A stretch of 64,000 nt of DNA from Paenibacillus sp. FSL H8-0079 (GTDB lineage Bacteria > Bacillota > Bacilli > Paenibacillales > Paenibacillaceae): positions 5,022,001 through 5,086,000 of the forward strand of contig NZ_CP150300.1 of NCBI RefSeq assembly GCF_037991315.1, written 5' to 3'. Both the position numbers and the translations under genes were made by a program. Every line of letters begins with the position of its first letter. Position 1 is the stretch's first letter. Below the pieces are notes generated by a model that saw nothing but the letters and a program-made list of their open reading frames with translations, did not search any database and was not told the origin of the DNA. Shown piece by piece: positions 1 through 8,300 of this stretch.

Positions 1-2
1 GC

Positions 3-800
3 AACAATGTGGAACGTTTCAAAGGTTTCGGTACGTTATACGATGAGAATCGACCAGCTGCTCCCACTGAAGTGGTGGATATTCTAACGACATATCTTGG
101 CAGCACACCGCGTATGGTCGCAGATGTTGGCTGTGGCACCGGTTTATCCTCGTGGATCTGGCTTAATGAGGCAGAACGCATCATTGGCTTTGAACCCAGC
201 GATGACATGAGGTCTGTCGCGGAATCCAAGTGGGAATCTGCCGGGAAACCGGATAACCTCCGGTTCGTGTCCGGCTTGTCTCATGACCTCGGGCTCCCGG
301 ATGGTAGTGTGGATGTGTTGACCTGTTCACAATCATTTCACTGGATGGAGCCGCAACCCACGCTGCGCGAGTTTGCACGTGTACTTCGTACAGGAGGCAT
401 ATTTGCTGCCTACGACTGCGACTGGCCGCCAATGCTGGACTGGCAGTTGGAACAGGCCTATCTGCAGCTGAATACGGAGGCAGATCATCGAGCAGACAGT
501 CTGGCTCCCCAGGATAGTCAGGCACACAAATGGAGCAAGGATGGGCATTTGCAGCAGATTCAGCAGTCCGGGCTATTCCGATACGTTCGGGAAATTGTGT
601 TTCATCACCACGAGACCTTTGATGCAGACCGATACGTGAACCTGGCCCTGAGTCAAGGCGGCTTGCAAACGGCGTTGAAGCTTGGAGCGGATGATCTATT
701 AACAGCTGCTGACGAGTTCAGAGCGCTGGCTAATCGTGTATTTGACGGAGAATCAAGAAAAGTACTATTCTCGTATCGCATGCGCCTTGGTATTGTCTGA
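3..800 (+). CDS. Class I SAM-dependent methyltransferase, 5' end cut off by the window
   Basis: The protein has a Rossmann-fold methyltransferase core. Motif I reads ADVGCGTG, followed by an acidic residue at the end of strand 2 (GFEPS), and a post-motif region with LTCSQSFHWM as in the Methyltransf_11 group. It should transfer a methyl group from S-adenosylmethionine to an unknown small molecule or protein. The reading frame stays open to the window edge and the first in-frame start codon is a GTG at 9 with no clear ribosome binding site, so the true start probably lies upstream. The ATG at position 7 is out of frame. The substrate cannot be told. A hairpin terminator follows at about 844. 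Confidence 0.8.
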   Translation, partial: NNVERFKGFGTLYDENRPAAPTEVVDILTTYLGSTPRMVADVGCGTGLSSWIWLNEAERIIGFEPSDDMRSVAESKWESAGKPDNLRFVSGLSHDLGLPDGSVDVLTCSQSFHWMEPQPTLREFARVLRTGGIFAAYDCDWPPMLDWQLEQAYLQLNTEADHRADSLAPQDSQAHKWSKDGHLQQIQQSGLFRYVREIVFHHHETFDADRYVNLALSQGGLQTALKLGADDLLTAADEFRALANRVFDGESRKVLFSYRMRLGIV

Positions 801-843
801 AAGTAGTACGTTACTTGCACCTTTTGTACATACCAAATGAAAT

Positions 844-889
844 AAGGAGGTCCTACACGTCATAAACTTGACCTTTAGGATCTCCTTTT
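844..889. terminator. Bidirectional intrinsic terminator
   Basis: A 12-bp stem pairs AAGGAGGTCCTA (844-855) with TAGGATCTCCTT (876-887) through one G-T wobble, followed by T residues. It sits between the convergent methyltransferase and the minus-strand gene ending at 900. Confidence 0.6.
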
Positions 890-899
890 GTCTACATCA

Positions 900-1694
900 T
901 CAGGAGGAGAACAAGTCACTTAATTGTCCTTCCTGTACATTCAATGCAAGTACCAACTTTGTTGGGTCGTGCCTTGAATAAATAACGTTAATGATATGAC
1001 CTTGCTGCACCTGCGGCAGCGCAGACGATAAAATCTCTTTTTGCGTCGTCACATTAAAGGTTTCGCCATTCGTCTTCGTTATGCTGAGTTTAAGCTGAAG
1101 CTTGATCTTGTTGCTACCTTCACTCCCCAGTGGAGTGACATCAAGAATTTTGGCCATCGCTTTTTCACCTATTCTCGCAATATCCATCATTTCAGGTGAT
1201 ACCCCTTGCTGTACCATCTTTTCATCCAACAATTGCTGCATATCCTCCTGTGATAATTGCCCCTTCAGATCAAGCCCTACCTTGCGCTCATCCTTTACAG
1301 AAACGACTAACGGAATGAAACTGCCCGGTTGGAACTGTGCCAGGGAGATCAATGGAATGACTGTTTTCATCTCCGTATCGTATTTCTCTCGCCCCTTACG
1401 CGACACCGTCAGACCCAATCGAACCTCCGGCTGTTCATTAATATACGTCCCCGTCTGTTGTATAGTCTTAATGACCCCAACTGCTGGTAAACCTGTCTTC
1501 ACTCGACCTACGCCAAATATATTGCTCAAAATCGCAGGAACAAAAATCAGTGCGAACCCGGCAAAGATCGCCGGAGTGTACCACCATGCCTGCATAATCA
1601 TAAACGGATCATTCCACAACTGCTGTGCCAGAAATGGGGAGAACCCCACTCCAAACACCGTTAATACGCCAATGAATCTCAGGAAACCAACCAT
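900..1694 (-). CDS. Membrane-anchored protein with two copies of a small beta-rich domain, function unknown
   Basis: This is a 264-residue protein with two N-terminal transmembrane segments (about residues 2-24 and 36-60) and a soluble C-terminal part. The soluble part seems to hold two copies of one module, at about 66-140 and 185-260. Each runs from a short G-x-A/V-x-I strand, through an L-x-L-x-V/I strand and an N-G or K-G turn, to a P-G/Q-G-x-x-I/V strand and a D-x-x-K-L/V strand. The next minus-strand gene upstream (1794-2210) ends in the same module. ATG 1694 is chosen because AGGGTGG precedes it by about six bases, while the GTG nine bases upstream overlaps that site. I do not recognise the family. 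Confidence 0.7.
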   Translation of the reverse strand: MVGFLRFIGVLTVFGVGFSPFLAQQLWNDPFMIMQAWWYTPAIFAGFALIFVPAILSNIFGVGRVKTGLPAVGVIKTIQQTGTYINEQPEVRLGLTVSRKGREKYDTEMKTVIPLISLAQFQPGSFIPLVVSVKDERKVGLDLKGQLSQEDMQQLLDEKMVQQGVSPEMMDIARIGEKAMAKILDVTPLGSEGSNKIKLQLKLSITKTNGETFNVTTQKEILSSALPQVQQGHIINVIYSRHDPTKLVLALNVQEGQLSDLFSS

Positions 1695-1793
1695 ATGATC
1701 CACCCTCTCTTCATCCTTCTTTTAACATCTCTTTTTATCGTTGTTATACGCATTATATAAATAAAATATCACTGTCTTATAACCAAATACCTT

Positions 1794-2210
1794 CTAGATA
1801 GACAATAGCCCCATGTAAATCAACTCAGACGGATTTGCTGGATTCTGGCCCAATCCCACCCGATCATCAACTCGCGGAATCTTCATCTTCAATACCAGTG
1901 TCTCCAATGTACGCTGATACTGGTTACCATTCGTTTCTGTCACATCCAATACAAGCACAACAATCGGATCAAAGTTGATCAGTTTGCCTGTATCGGTGAT
2001 CGTCACCACCGTAGCTGTTGCAGTTAATGGAAGCGAACCACTCGCCGCTAATTGTGCCTGCTTCGCCGAATCCAGACTCTGATTGATGGCCTCTCGATGT
2101 TCCTTGGATACAAAGCCTTTCATCATCATGCCAGTGAGTCCTTTATTCATCAATTTATCCGCTTTAGCAATCGAATCTTCCTGCTTGTTCTTTTTACCGA
2201 ACCATCCCAT
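1794..2210 (-). CDS. Small cytosolic protein sharing a domain with the downstream membrane protein
   Basis: The protein has 138 residues and no signal peptide or membrane span. The N-terminal 50 residues are charged and Met-rich (GMMMKGF). The C-terminal 75 residues resemble the repeated module of the gene at 900-1694: an A-T-V strand, LDVTETNG, a central L-V-L strand, then DRVGLG and a final NPSELIYMG that matches DPTKLVL. ATG 2210 is preferred because GAGGTG lies six bases upstream, while the GTG at 2219 overlaps that site. It probably forms a transcription unit with 900-1694 (about 100 bp gap). The function is unknown. Confidence 0.7.
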   Translation of the reverse strand: MGWFGKKNKQEDSIAKADKLMNKGLTGMMMKGFVSKEHREAINQSLDSAKQAQLAASGSLPLTATATVVTITDTGKLINFDPIVVLVLDVTETNGNQYQRTLETLVLKMKIPRVDDRVGLGQNPANPSELIYMGLLSI

Positions 2211-2608
2211 ATTAAGCACCTCATTTGTTTTATTTTATTTTTGATTATAGTTAAATTATAAACACCGTGACTTGTCCTTGAATACCCTTCTGGTGGCATA
2301 CAAAAAAAACGAAAAATCCGGCAATTGAATTACGGGATAATCGTTTCTTTGGTAAAGAATGATGCTAATTTGGCAAAAAAAGATCTGTTAATTCGATCTT
2401 CATTTCACAATTGGCAGACATATTTTGTGGCAAGTAGGTTGGTAATGCACAAAATCATGCCAACAACAGTGTTATTTAACCCATTTTATATTCTAATTTT
2501 TTTACTAATTCATATTCTCCTTCAAAATATTGAGTTTTACTTATGTAAGCTAACGTTCCCCGTTAGCGAAATCCCGAAATAACCATTGACTTCTTCTATG
2601 CCTTAGAT
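2211..2608. other. AT-rich intergenic stretch
   Basis: It holds the presumed promoter of the minus-strand gene at 2210 and a perfect 7-bp inverted repeat, GCTAACG-TTCCC-CGTTAGC, at 2549-2567. An 85-codon plus-strand frame crosses it without a ribosome binding site and looks non-coding. I see nothing else. Confidence 0.5.
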
Positions 2609-2974
2609 TTACTTGAGGAAAGGATTGTCTTGTGACGGAGTTATTCCGACAAACTCCTCATTATCTACAGGTTTTAAACTAATTAGCTCTTCTCCAAATT
2701 GCTTGTTAAGCTCTTCGACTTCACTGTTCGTTAGTTCTGACTGAACAACAATTTTTCCAATGTCAGATTCGTAATAAATTCTTTGTTTTTTCCCTGACAC
2801 ATTGTAAGTAACATGATCTGCCATTGATTTCACTAATGCCTGCAGCTCACTTGAAGTATATTCTGTTATTTTGGGTTCTTTTACTGAGGTATTTCCGCTT
2901 AGAAAACTACACCACGTAACCAAAGAAGCACACATAAAACCTAAACACAAAACGAAAAAATATTTACGCATCAT
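2609..2974 (-). CDS. Small exported or membrane-anchored protein, unknown function
   Basis: This protein of about 121 residues begins with MMRKYF and a hydrophobic stretch (VLCLGFMCASLVTW), which looks like a signal peptide or signal anchor. Cysteines at the end of this stretch do not make a convincing lipobox. The mature part is mostly hydrophilic, with a YTSSELQALV helix and a region around GKIVVQSELTNSEVEEL. A GGGGG run directly precedes the two tandem ATG codons (2974 and 2971), either of which may be used. The TTG nine bases upstream is unlikely. Its lower GC differs from the neighbours. I do not recognise the family. Confidence 0.6.
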   Translation of the reverse strand: MMRKYFFVLCLGFMCASLVTWCSFLSGNTSVKEPKITEYTSSELQALVKSMADHVTYNVSGKKQRIYYESDIGKIVVQSELTNSEVEELNKQFGEELISLKPVDNEEFVGITPSQDNPFLK

Positions 2975-3206
2975 AGCCCCCAATCACTAATCATAATATC
3001 ATCTAACAATTATAAAAATTTTAAAAAAGCGGCGATAAAGTTCTCTCTGTCGCTCTTCGCGCAGTTACGCATAAATTTGTATAGTTGGCTGTTTCATACC
3101 CAGTATGCCTTGGAAATTAAATCTAGAGGTTTTAGACTAGGTCTATTCAACTAGAGTTTCCCGTTAGATCAATGATGAAACAAATTCAGAAAATTTACAT
3201 TTCTTA

Positions 3207-3611
3207 TTATGATTCTCGAAATTCTACGAGAAAGGGATGAGTTTGATTATTAAGTGCCATATCTATTCTTTCTATGAAATTGCCCCAAATTATCATTTTC
3301 CTTGCCTCTTCCAAAGAAAAGTAACCTACCTCATCACTCTCTATACTTGTTTTTAATGTACCACCCACTGGCTTGCCTGTAAAAATGTTGTTACATACAC
3401 CACGAGTTATATTCTGATACAACCCACAGAAACTAATTAGTTCTACTTCAATTCCTGTTTCCTCTTTCACTTCTCGGATAGCGGCCTCCCGAATAGTTTC
3501 CCCTTCTTCTAAACATCCTTGAGGCATCTCCCAACCACGACGATCTCGCATTAACAGAATTTCATTTTTTTCATTGAGCACAATCACACTAGCTGAAACG
3601 ATGAATTTCAT
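3207..3611 (-). CDS. NUDIX hydrolase
   Basis: The 134-residue protein has a full Nudix box at residues 32-54. It fits G-x5-E-x7-R-E-U-x-E-E-x-G-U, including REVKEETGI, which binds the catalytic metal. Such enzymes hydrolyse a nucleoside diphosphate linked to another group. The sequence is closest in style to the MutT/8-oxo-dGTP-like group, but the substrate cannot be read from it. The start is well supported by AGAGAGGTGG six bases upstream. A sigma-A-type promoter lies at about 3672-3700. Confidence 0.88.
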   Translation of the reverse strand: MKFIVSASVIVLNEKNEILLMRDRRGWEMPQGCLEEGETIREAAIREVKEETGIEVELISFCGLYQNITRGVCNNIFTGKPVGGTLKTSIESDEVGYFSLEEARKMIIWGNFIERIDMALNNQTHPFLVEFRES

Positions 3612-3671
3612 TAGTTTCCACCTCTCTAATGATATTTGTCGCTTTAACGCTTAGATGCTTTTATGCATTGA

Positions 3672-3700
3672 AGTATATCAATATAGATTATGTTTGTAAA
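3672..3700 (-). promoter_or_regulatory. Sigma-A-type promoter of the NUDIX gene
   Basis: On the minus strand TTTACA is followed after 17 bases by TATACT. It lies about 60 bases upstream of the start at 3611. Confidence 0.6.
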
Positions 3701-3704
3701 CACA

Positions 3705-3731
3705 GAAAGAAAGCCGACTTATTAGCCGGCT
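3705..3731 (-). terminator. Intrinsic terminator of the HTH-TPR regulator
   Basis: On the minus strand AGCCGGCT and AGTCGGCT form a short stem followed by TTTCTTTC. It lies about 110 bases after the regulator gene's stop codon, just upstream of the NUDIX promoter. Confidence 0.5.
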
Positions 3732-3838
3732 GTATACTTGAATTATCGTTCTGGGATCTATAGGTGACTCACAACACACTTATGGGTAAAATAATTGAAC
3801 CCTCTATCGGTTAAGGCTCTTCCAAGCCGATTCTCGCT

Positions 3839-5119
3839 CTATTTTTTGCGTAACAGATAGACCAGCTTCCGATAATACATCGCAGCTTCCTTGTATTTCC
3901 GCTGATCCTCAGACACCACAGCCATTCCTTCATATAACGGTTCAAGCCGCATGACATGCTGCGCGGATTCAAAATAAGGCAGACACGCAAGTGCCCGCTC
4001 CATGAAAACCTCGCGATCTCCATGTGCAAGAGCCAGATGGCTCTGGTAAAAGGTTGCGCTCATCTGCTGATCCTGTGTTGTTGCACATTTCAAAAGTTGA
4101 TCTACACTCTGCGCAAGCACGCCCCAGTTCTTGCGTGCCAGAGCTACTTCGCATCGATACACACCGATGAGCGGCTGCATGGCCTGCTGTGTTTCTTCCG
4201 GTTCCTGCTGCAACATCGACTCGAATCGTTCAATCTCAGCCTGTGCCTGATCCAGTTCACCTGTCATCGTCAGCATGACAATCCGATTGTTGGCAATCGC
4301 CGTCACCAGATCACCCTGGTTACCAGCATACACGAGGTTCGCTTCCGCCATTGTTAATGCCGAGAGTGCCTCCTGAACCAACCCCATCGCGAAGCAATAG
4401 CCACTATATGCCACATATAACCCGGACAACCGATGGAACATCCGCTGATCATAGACATGACGCATTGTAAGCTCAAATACCTGTTTTGCCTCTTCATACT
4501 GTTTGACCTGGATATAAGCCTCCATCTTGATGTTTTGCACAGACAGCCAAAATTCACTGCCAGGAAGCGCCAGCTCACTGAGCCTGGTTGCATGAGTTAA
4601 CACATCCACAAATGCCATTTTGGAGCGATAATATTGTATTTTATAGAACAAGAGTGCCTTGACTAACGGACGCGGCAGATCAATATCGTCTGGACGACCG
4701 TATTTCTCCAGGTAAAAATTGAGGTAAGACGTATGTATATACTCATGAGCCGTTGCTTCGTTTAATTGCTGATAATAGACCGCCTTCATCAAGGCCGTTG
4801 TCAGCTCTACGGTCAGCGTGTCATCCCGATCTGCCAGCGCATGCACCGTATCTTCTGATATCGCCGACGCTGGAACTGACATTTGTTCGAAAATAACCTC
4901 TGCCCGTTCGAGTGTTTCCTCGTCCTTAGCCGCTGCCGCTGTAATATAGGAAGGAGTTACCCCAAGACGCCCAGCGATGGCTTCTGCCAAGTCCTCAGGG
5001 AGCGGATAACGATCCGCCAGGATATTTGCAAAATGAGCCTGCGTGACCAGACCTTCCACAAGGTCTTTACGGGAGATCTGTTTTCTTTTGCTAAGCAGTT
5101 CAATGCGTTCTTTCAGCAT
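3839..5119 (-). CDS. HTH regulator with TPR-like helical domain
   Basis: The protein has 426 residues. The N-terminal 60 look like a Cro/C1-type helix-turn-helix (ISRKDLVEGLVTQAHFANIL, then LAEAIAGRLGV). The remainder is all-helical with repeats of the tetratricopeptide kind, for example VKQYEEAKQVFELTMRHV and QRKYKEAAMYYRKL near the end. This layout resembles the peptide-binding RNPP/Rgg regulators, but no peptide gene is visible nearby. It is divergent from fabV, and the 200-bp gap holds a perfect inverted repeat at 5216-5232. It may therefore control fabV or itself, which is inferred from position. No membrane segment is present. Confidence 0.75.
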   Translation of the reverse strand: MLKERIELLSKRKQISRKDLVEGLVTQAHFANILADRYPLPEDLAEAIAGRLGVTPSYITAAAAKDEETLERAEVIFEQMSVPASAISEDTVHALADRDDTLTVELTTALMKAVYYQQLNEATAHEYIHTSYLNFYLEKYGRPDDIDLPRPLVKALLFYKIQYYRSKMAFVDVLTHATRLSELALPGSEFWLSVQNIKMEAYIQVKQYEEAKQVFELTMRHVYDQRMFHRLSGLYVAYSGYCFAMGLVQEALSALTMAEANLVYAGNQGDLVTAIANNRIVMLTMTGELDQAQAEIERFESMLQQEPEETQQAMQPLIGVYRCEVALARKNWGVLAQSVDQLLKCATTQDQQMSATFYQSHLALAHGDREVFMERALACLPYFESAQHVMRLEPLYEGMAVVSEDQRKYKEAAMYYRKLVYLLRKK

Positions 5120-5215
5120 GCTATCCCTGTCCTTTCTATCCTAACGAGCGAGTACATTCTATGCACATCATCGCAAAATTAGAGATATAACGCTACCCTT
5201 CCGATGAAATCAAAC

Positions 5216-5252
5216 GAAACGGTTTCCGTTTCCGAGGTAATTGTTTTACAAT
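5216..5252 (+). promoter_or_regulatory. Operator-like inverted repeat and -10 box upstream of fabV
   Basis: GAAACGG-TTT-CCGTTTC (5216-5232) is a perfect 7-bp inverted repeat. A TACAAT -10-like box follows at 5247-5252, so the repeat would overlap the -35 region of a fabV promoter. A further short hairpin, AGCATTT-TATCG-AAATGCT, lies at 5270-5288 in the presumed leader. The bound protein is unknown; the divergent HTH-TPR regulator is the obvious candidate. Confidence 0.5.
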
Positions 5253-5322
5253 AAGGAGGTATGTATACGAGCATTTTATCGAAATGCTGAAACATGAGCT
5301 GAATATGAAAGGATGCAAATAA

Positions 5323-6516
5323 ATGATTATTAAACCAAGAACACGTGGTTTTATTTGTACCACTTCCCATCCTGTAGGTTGCGCTGCGCAAGTGCAGGAA
5401 CAGATTGATTATGTGAAATCCCAGCCGGAGCTGAAAGGCCCTCGTAATGTGCTCGTCATCGGTGCTTCCACCGGATACGGACTGGCGTCACGCGTTGTCT
5501 CTGCTTTTGGAGCGGGAGCGAATACGGTCGGCATTTATCGTCCAAGTAGTTCTACAGAGAAACGTACAGCTTCTGCAGGATGGTACAACTCCGCTGCATT
5601 CGAAAAAGCCGCTGAGGAAGCATGCCTGAAATCGTACAGCGTTACAGGTGATGCATTTGCAAACGAAACACGAGAAAAAGCCGTTGAACTGATTCGCAGT
5701 GAACTCGGTCAAGTGGATTTGGTTGTATACAGCGTAGCCTCAGCACGTCGTACCGAGCCGAACACCGGTGAAGTATTCAACTCTGTGTTGAAGCCTATCG
5801 GACAATCCTACACGAACAAAACGGTAAACTTCCACACAGGCGAAATCAGCTCCGTTACCCTTGAACCGGCAAACGAAGAGGAAATTCGTCAGACGGTAAC
5901 CGTTATGGGTGGAGACGATTGGGAACTGTGGATGGATGCCCTGCAACAAGGCGGCGTGCTTGCCGATGATGCAACAACGATCGCTTTCTCCTACATCGGT
6001 CCTGAACTTACGCATGCCATTTATCGTGATGGTTCCATCGGTCAGGCCAAGAATCACCTGGAAGCGACTGCACACAAGCTGAATGATCGTCTAAGTGCAA
6101 AAGGTGGACGTGCGTACTTAACTGTAGCCAAGGCGCTGGTGACTCAATCCAGTTCTGCGATTCCAGTCGTGCCGCTGTACATCTCAGCATTGTACAAAGT
6201 CATGAAAGAAAAAGGCTTGCATGAAGGATGTATCGAGCAATTGCAACGTCTGTTCGCTGATCGCTTGTATACGGGAGGAGAAGTTCCAACCGATGCCGAA
6301 GGCCGTATTCGCATTGACGATTGGGAGATGAGAGCTGACGTTCAGGAAGAAGTGGCGAAGCTCTGGAATGAGTTGACCACAGAGAACATCTACGATCTGT
6401 CCGATCTGGAAGGTTACCGTCGCGAATTCTTCCAGCTGTTTGGTTTTGAAACCGATGGTGTGGATTATGAAGCAGATGTTGATCCGAACGTTGAAATGCC
6501 TCATCTGGTGATATGA
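5323..6516 (+). CDS. fabV: Trans-2-enoyl-ACP/CoA reductase FabV
   Basis: This 397-residue protein matches the FabV family in length and motifs. GASTGYGLASR (47-57) is the dinucleotide-binding loop. Tyr234 and Lys243 in YRDGSIGQAK give the Tyr-x8-Lys catalytic pair that sets FabV apart from FabI (Tyr-x6-Lys). The N-terminus MIIKPRTRGFICTTSHPVGC is also typical. The enzyme reduces enoyl-ACP or enoyl-CoA with NADH in fatty-acid synthesis, and family members are known to be poorly inhibited by triclosan. The ribosome binding site is AAAGGATG about eight bases upstream. The gene stands alone between a divergent regulator and a strong terminator. Confidence 0.96.
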   Translation: MIIKPRTRGFICTTSHPVGCAAQVQEQIDYVKSQPELKGPRNVLVIGASTGYGLASRVVSAFGAGANTVGIYRPSSSTEKRTASAGWYNSAAFEKAAEEACLKSYSVTGDAFANETREKAVELIRSELGQVDLVVYSVASARRTEPNTGEVFNSVLKPIGQSYTNKTVNFHTGEISSVTLEPANEEEIRQTVTVMGGDDWELWMDALQQGGVLADDATTIAFSYIGPELTHAIYRDGSIGQAKNHLEATAHKLNDRLSAKGGRAYLTVAKALVTQSSSAIPVVPLYISALYKVMKEKGLHEGCIEQLQRLFADRLYTGGEVPTDAEGRIRIDDWEMRADVQEEVAKLWNELTTENIYDLSDLEGYRREFFQLFGFETDGVDYEADVDPNVEMPHLVI

Positions 6517-6531
6517 TTTTAAAATCAATGA

Positions 6532-6562
6532 AGGGGGAGCCGTCTGGCTCCCCCTGTTTTTT
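6532..6562 (+). terminator. Intrinsic terminator of fabV
   Basis: AGGGGGAGCC (6532-6541) pairs perfectly with GGCTCCCCCT (6546-6555) across a four-base loop, followed by GTTTTTT. Confidence 0.92.
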
Positions 6563-6627
6563 CCTTTTTAGATTTGTTCATGAAATCCAATTTCCCGTGT
6601 CCATACATTCTTTCGTGTATCCCCTAA

Positions 6628-7875
6628 TCAAATCGACTTAAGCAGCTTTTTCAGCTTTTTCGGTACCGTCTTCTCAATAGAGATAGAACGCGCTCCATGC
6701 ATGGACGCAAAGAATTGAAGCCCCTCCCGAAAATCTGTGATCCATTCCTCCACAGGTAGAGCTGTCTCTTCCATCGATAACAAACGAACGTTGAGTACTC
6801 CTTTTTTACGATCAAGTCGTGGGTCCATACGTCCAATCAACCGATCACCGTGAAGAATAGGCATGGCATAATAACCGTAGGTTCTTTTCACCTCTGGCGT
6901 GTAAATCTCCCATTTATAATAAAAATCAAATAAATCGACAATACGTTCTCTTCTCCATAACAGGTTATCCAGCGGCGGCAAGAAACGCACAGGACCTGAC
7001 GCATCATAGTGCGGCTCTTCCTTTTCCATATGCAGTAGCAAATCCTCATCTTCAGCACGAATATAATAAGGCGTTGCCACATCCTCCACCTTAAGTGGGA
7101 TCATTCGCCCATCTGACACACGTGCAGCAATATCGGCGCGACGTTCTGCCGCTGTAGATTTCAGCCAACCCAGACGGGGATCACGGGCATCTACAACCCG
7201 ATATGCATGAATGTATTTATCCAGCAGAGCCTGTCTCTGGGCAAATACATCCATGTCTTCTTTCATCGGAAGCCCCTGTAGCTGCAATTCGGATTCGGTA
7301 ATATGAAAATAACGTTCATTTCCCTGCCTCGCCACCACACGAATCACAGCGGAGTCCAACAGTAAATTCAGAGCAAGTGTTGTATCCTTGGTCTTCGGTA
7401 CATCCGCACTGTCCCAATAACCACTTACCCGTTCAACAGCACGGAAAGCTCTTGAAGGTAAGGGTCCTTCCTCCTTCAGTCGCTGTAACACATGCTGCAC
7501 TGTTTTCTCCAGACCTTGCAAAGACGGAGCCAGACGCTCCCTTAACCGAGCACGCACAGGTTCAAAGAGAGTATAATCTTCGATTGGAATCACACATGCC
7601 GCATTGGCAAAATACTCAAATACCTTGTGATCGCTCAGCAGCGTATTTAAGCTATCAGCAGTATATCCCGGATCACGGGCACCCAGCACCAAATGCTGAT
7701 TTCCGGCTACCGCAGATACCGGATCGATCTGCACACAGCCAAGCGAGCGGATCAGCTCCATGACCTGATCCGGCCCGGAGTGTCTCGCTTCCGCTGGCCA
7801 ACGTGCCAGTAAACCTTGCGTGTGCAGCAAAAGACGTCGAACAGCTGCTTTATTTATACGTAGAAGTGTTGTCAT
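6628..7875 (-). CDS. YcaQ/AlkX-like winged-helix DNA glycosylase
   Basis: The 415-residue protein belongs to the winged-helix HTH_42 (YcaQ/AlkZ) superfamily. The C-terminal half has the conserved run around NLLWRRERI, LFDFYYKWEIYTP and YGYYAMPIL. Residues 49-51 are Gln-Ile-Asp, the Q-phi-D catalytic motif of the YcaQ/AlkX branch; the Streptomyces AlkZ branch has Q-phi-Q. Family members excise alkylated bases or unhook interstrand crosslinks. The gene is monocistronic on the minus strand. The start ATG follows GGGACGAGCC, a modest ribosome binding site. The exact lesion is not deducible. Confidence 0.88.
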   Translation of the reverse strand: MTTLLRINKAAVRRLLLHTQGLLARWPAEARHSGPDQVMELIRSLGCVQIDPVSAVAGNQHLVLGARDPGYTADSLNTLLSDHKVFEYFANAACVIPIEDYTLFEPVRARLRERLAPSLQGLEKTVQHVLQRLKEEGPLPSRAFRAVERVSGYWDSADVPKTKDTTLALNLLLDSAVIRVVARQGNERYFHITESELQLQGLPMKEDMDVFAQRQALLDKYIHAYRVVDARDPRLGWLKSTAAERRADIAARVSDGRMIPLKVEDVATPYYIRAEDEDLLLHMEKEEPHYDASGPVRFLPPLDNLLWRRERIVDLFDFYYKWEIYTPEVKRTYGYYAMPILHGDRLIGRMDPRLDRKKGVLNVRLLSMEETALPVEEWITDFREGLQFFASMHGARSISIEKTVPKKLKKLLKSI

Positions 7876-7953
7876 CGAAATGGCTCGTCCCTTCTAACTT
7901 ATATTCATGATCAACCAGAAGCTTCCCCAACCAAAGGAAGGTTTATAGGAACA

Positions 7954-8181
7954 TTATGCACTTTTTCGCACACATTGGACAAAATAAAAAGAAGCACCAC
8001 CATCCTGGATGATTTGCTTCTTGTGTTTGACCTTTTGCAATTTTTCCTGCTTCGTAGGCATGAGCCGTACATGCTGGGATAACGCGCTATAATCCCCGTT
8101 AACTCTTCGGCTCTGTTCCGAGCACCATTGACCTGACCGCTCTGCTTTGCGTAATGCTTTTTGTGTTTGTGTACGTGCCAT
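7954..8181 (-). CDS. Small basic protein, unknown function
   Basis: This 75-residue frame starts MARTQTQKALRKAERSG and is rich in Lys, Arg and Gln, with a second basic stretch (KQEKLQKVKHKKQ). It looks like a small nucleic-acid-associated or conserved Bacillales protein. AAAGGAG lies about 13 bases upstream of ATG 8181, a long spacing. A competing frame beginning GTG at 8195 reads a less protein-like sequence, and I judge it a shadow. I cannot name a family. Confidence 0.5.
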   Translation of the reverse strand: MARTQTQKALRKAERSGQWCSEQSRRVNGDYSALSQHVRLMPTKQEKLQKVKHKKQIIQDGGASFYFVQCVRKSA

Positions 8182-8300
8182 AATGGATCACACACTCCTT
8201 TGGTTGATATGCACTCAATATATCATGTGCAGCTACGCAAGTGAAGGTGCTTCCTACTGGAATGAGATGTACATCATTAAAAAGGCTTCCACCTAAGTAC

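Noticed and set aside
2325..2582. 85-codon plus-strand frame
   Set aside because: There is no ribosome binding site, it starts in an AT-rich spacer, and the protein has an unlikely composition. It crosses the GCTAACG inverted repeat.
5263..5289. Short frame after AAGGAGG in the fabV leader
   Set aside because: The ATG is only one or two bases from the AGGAGG, too close for initiation, and the stretch is better explained as a hairpin (AGCATTT/AAATGCT).
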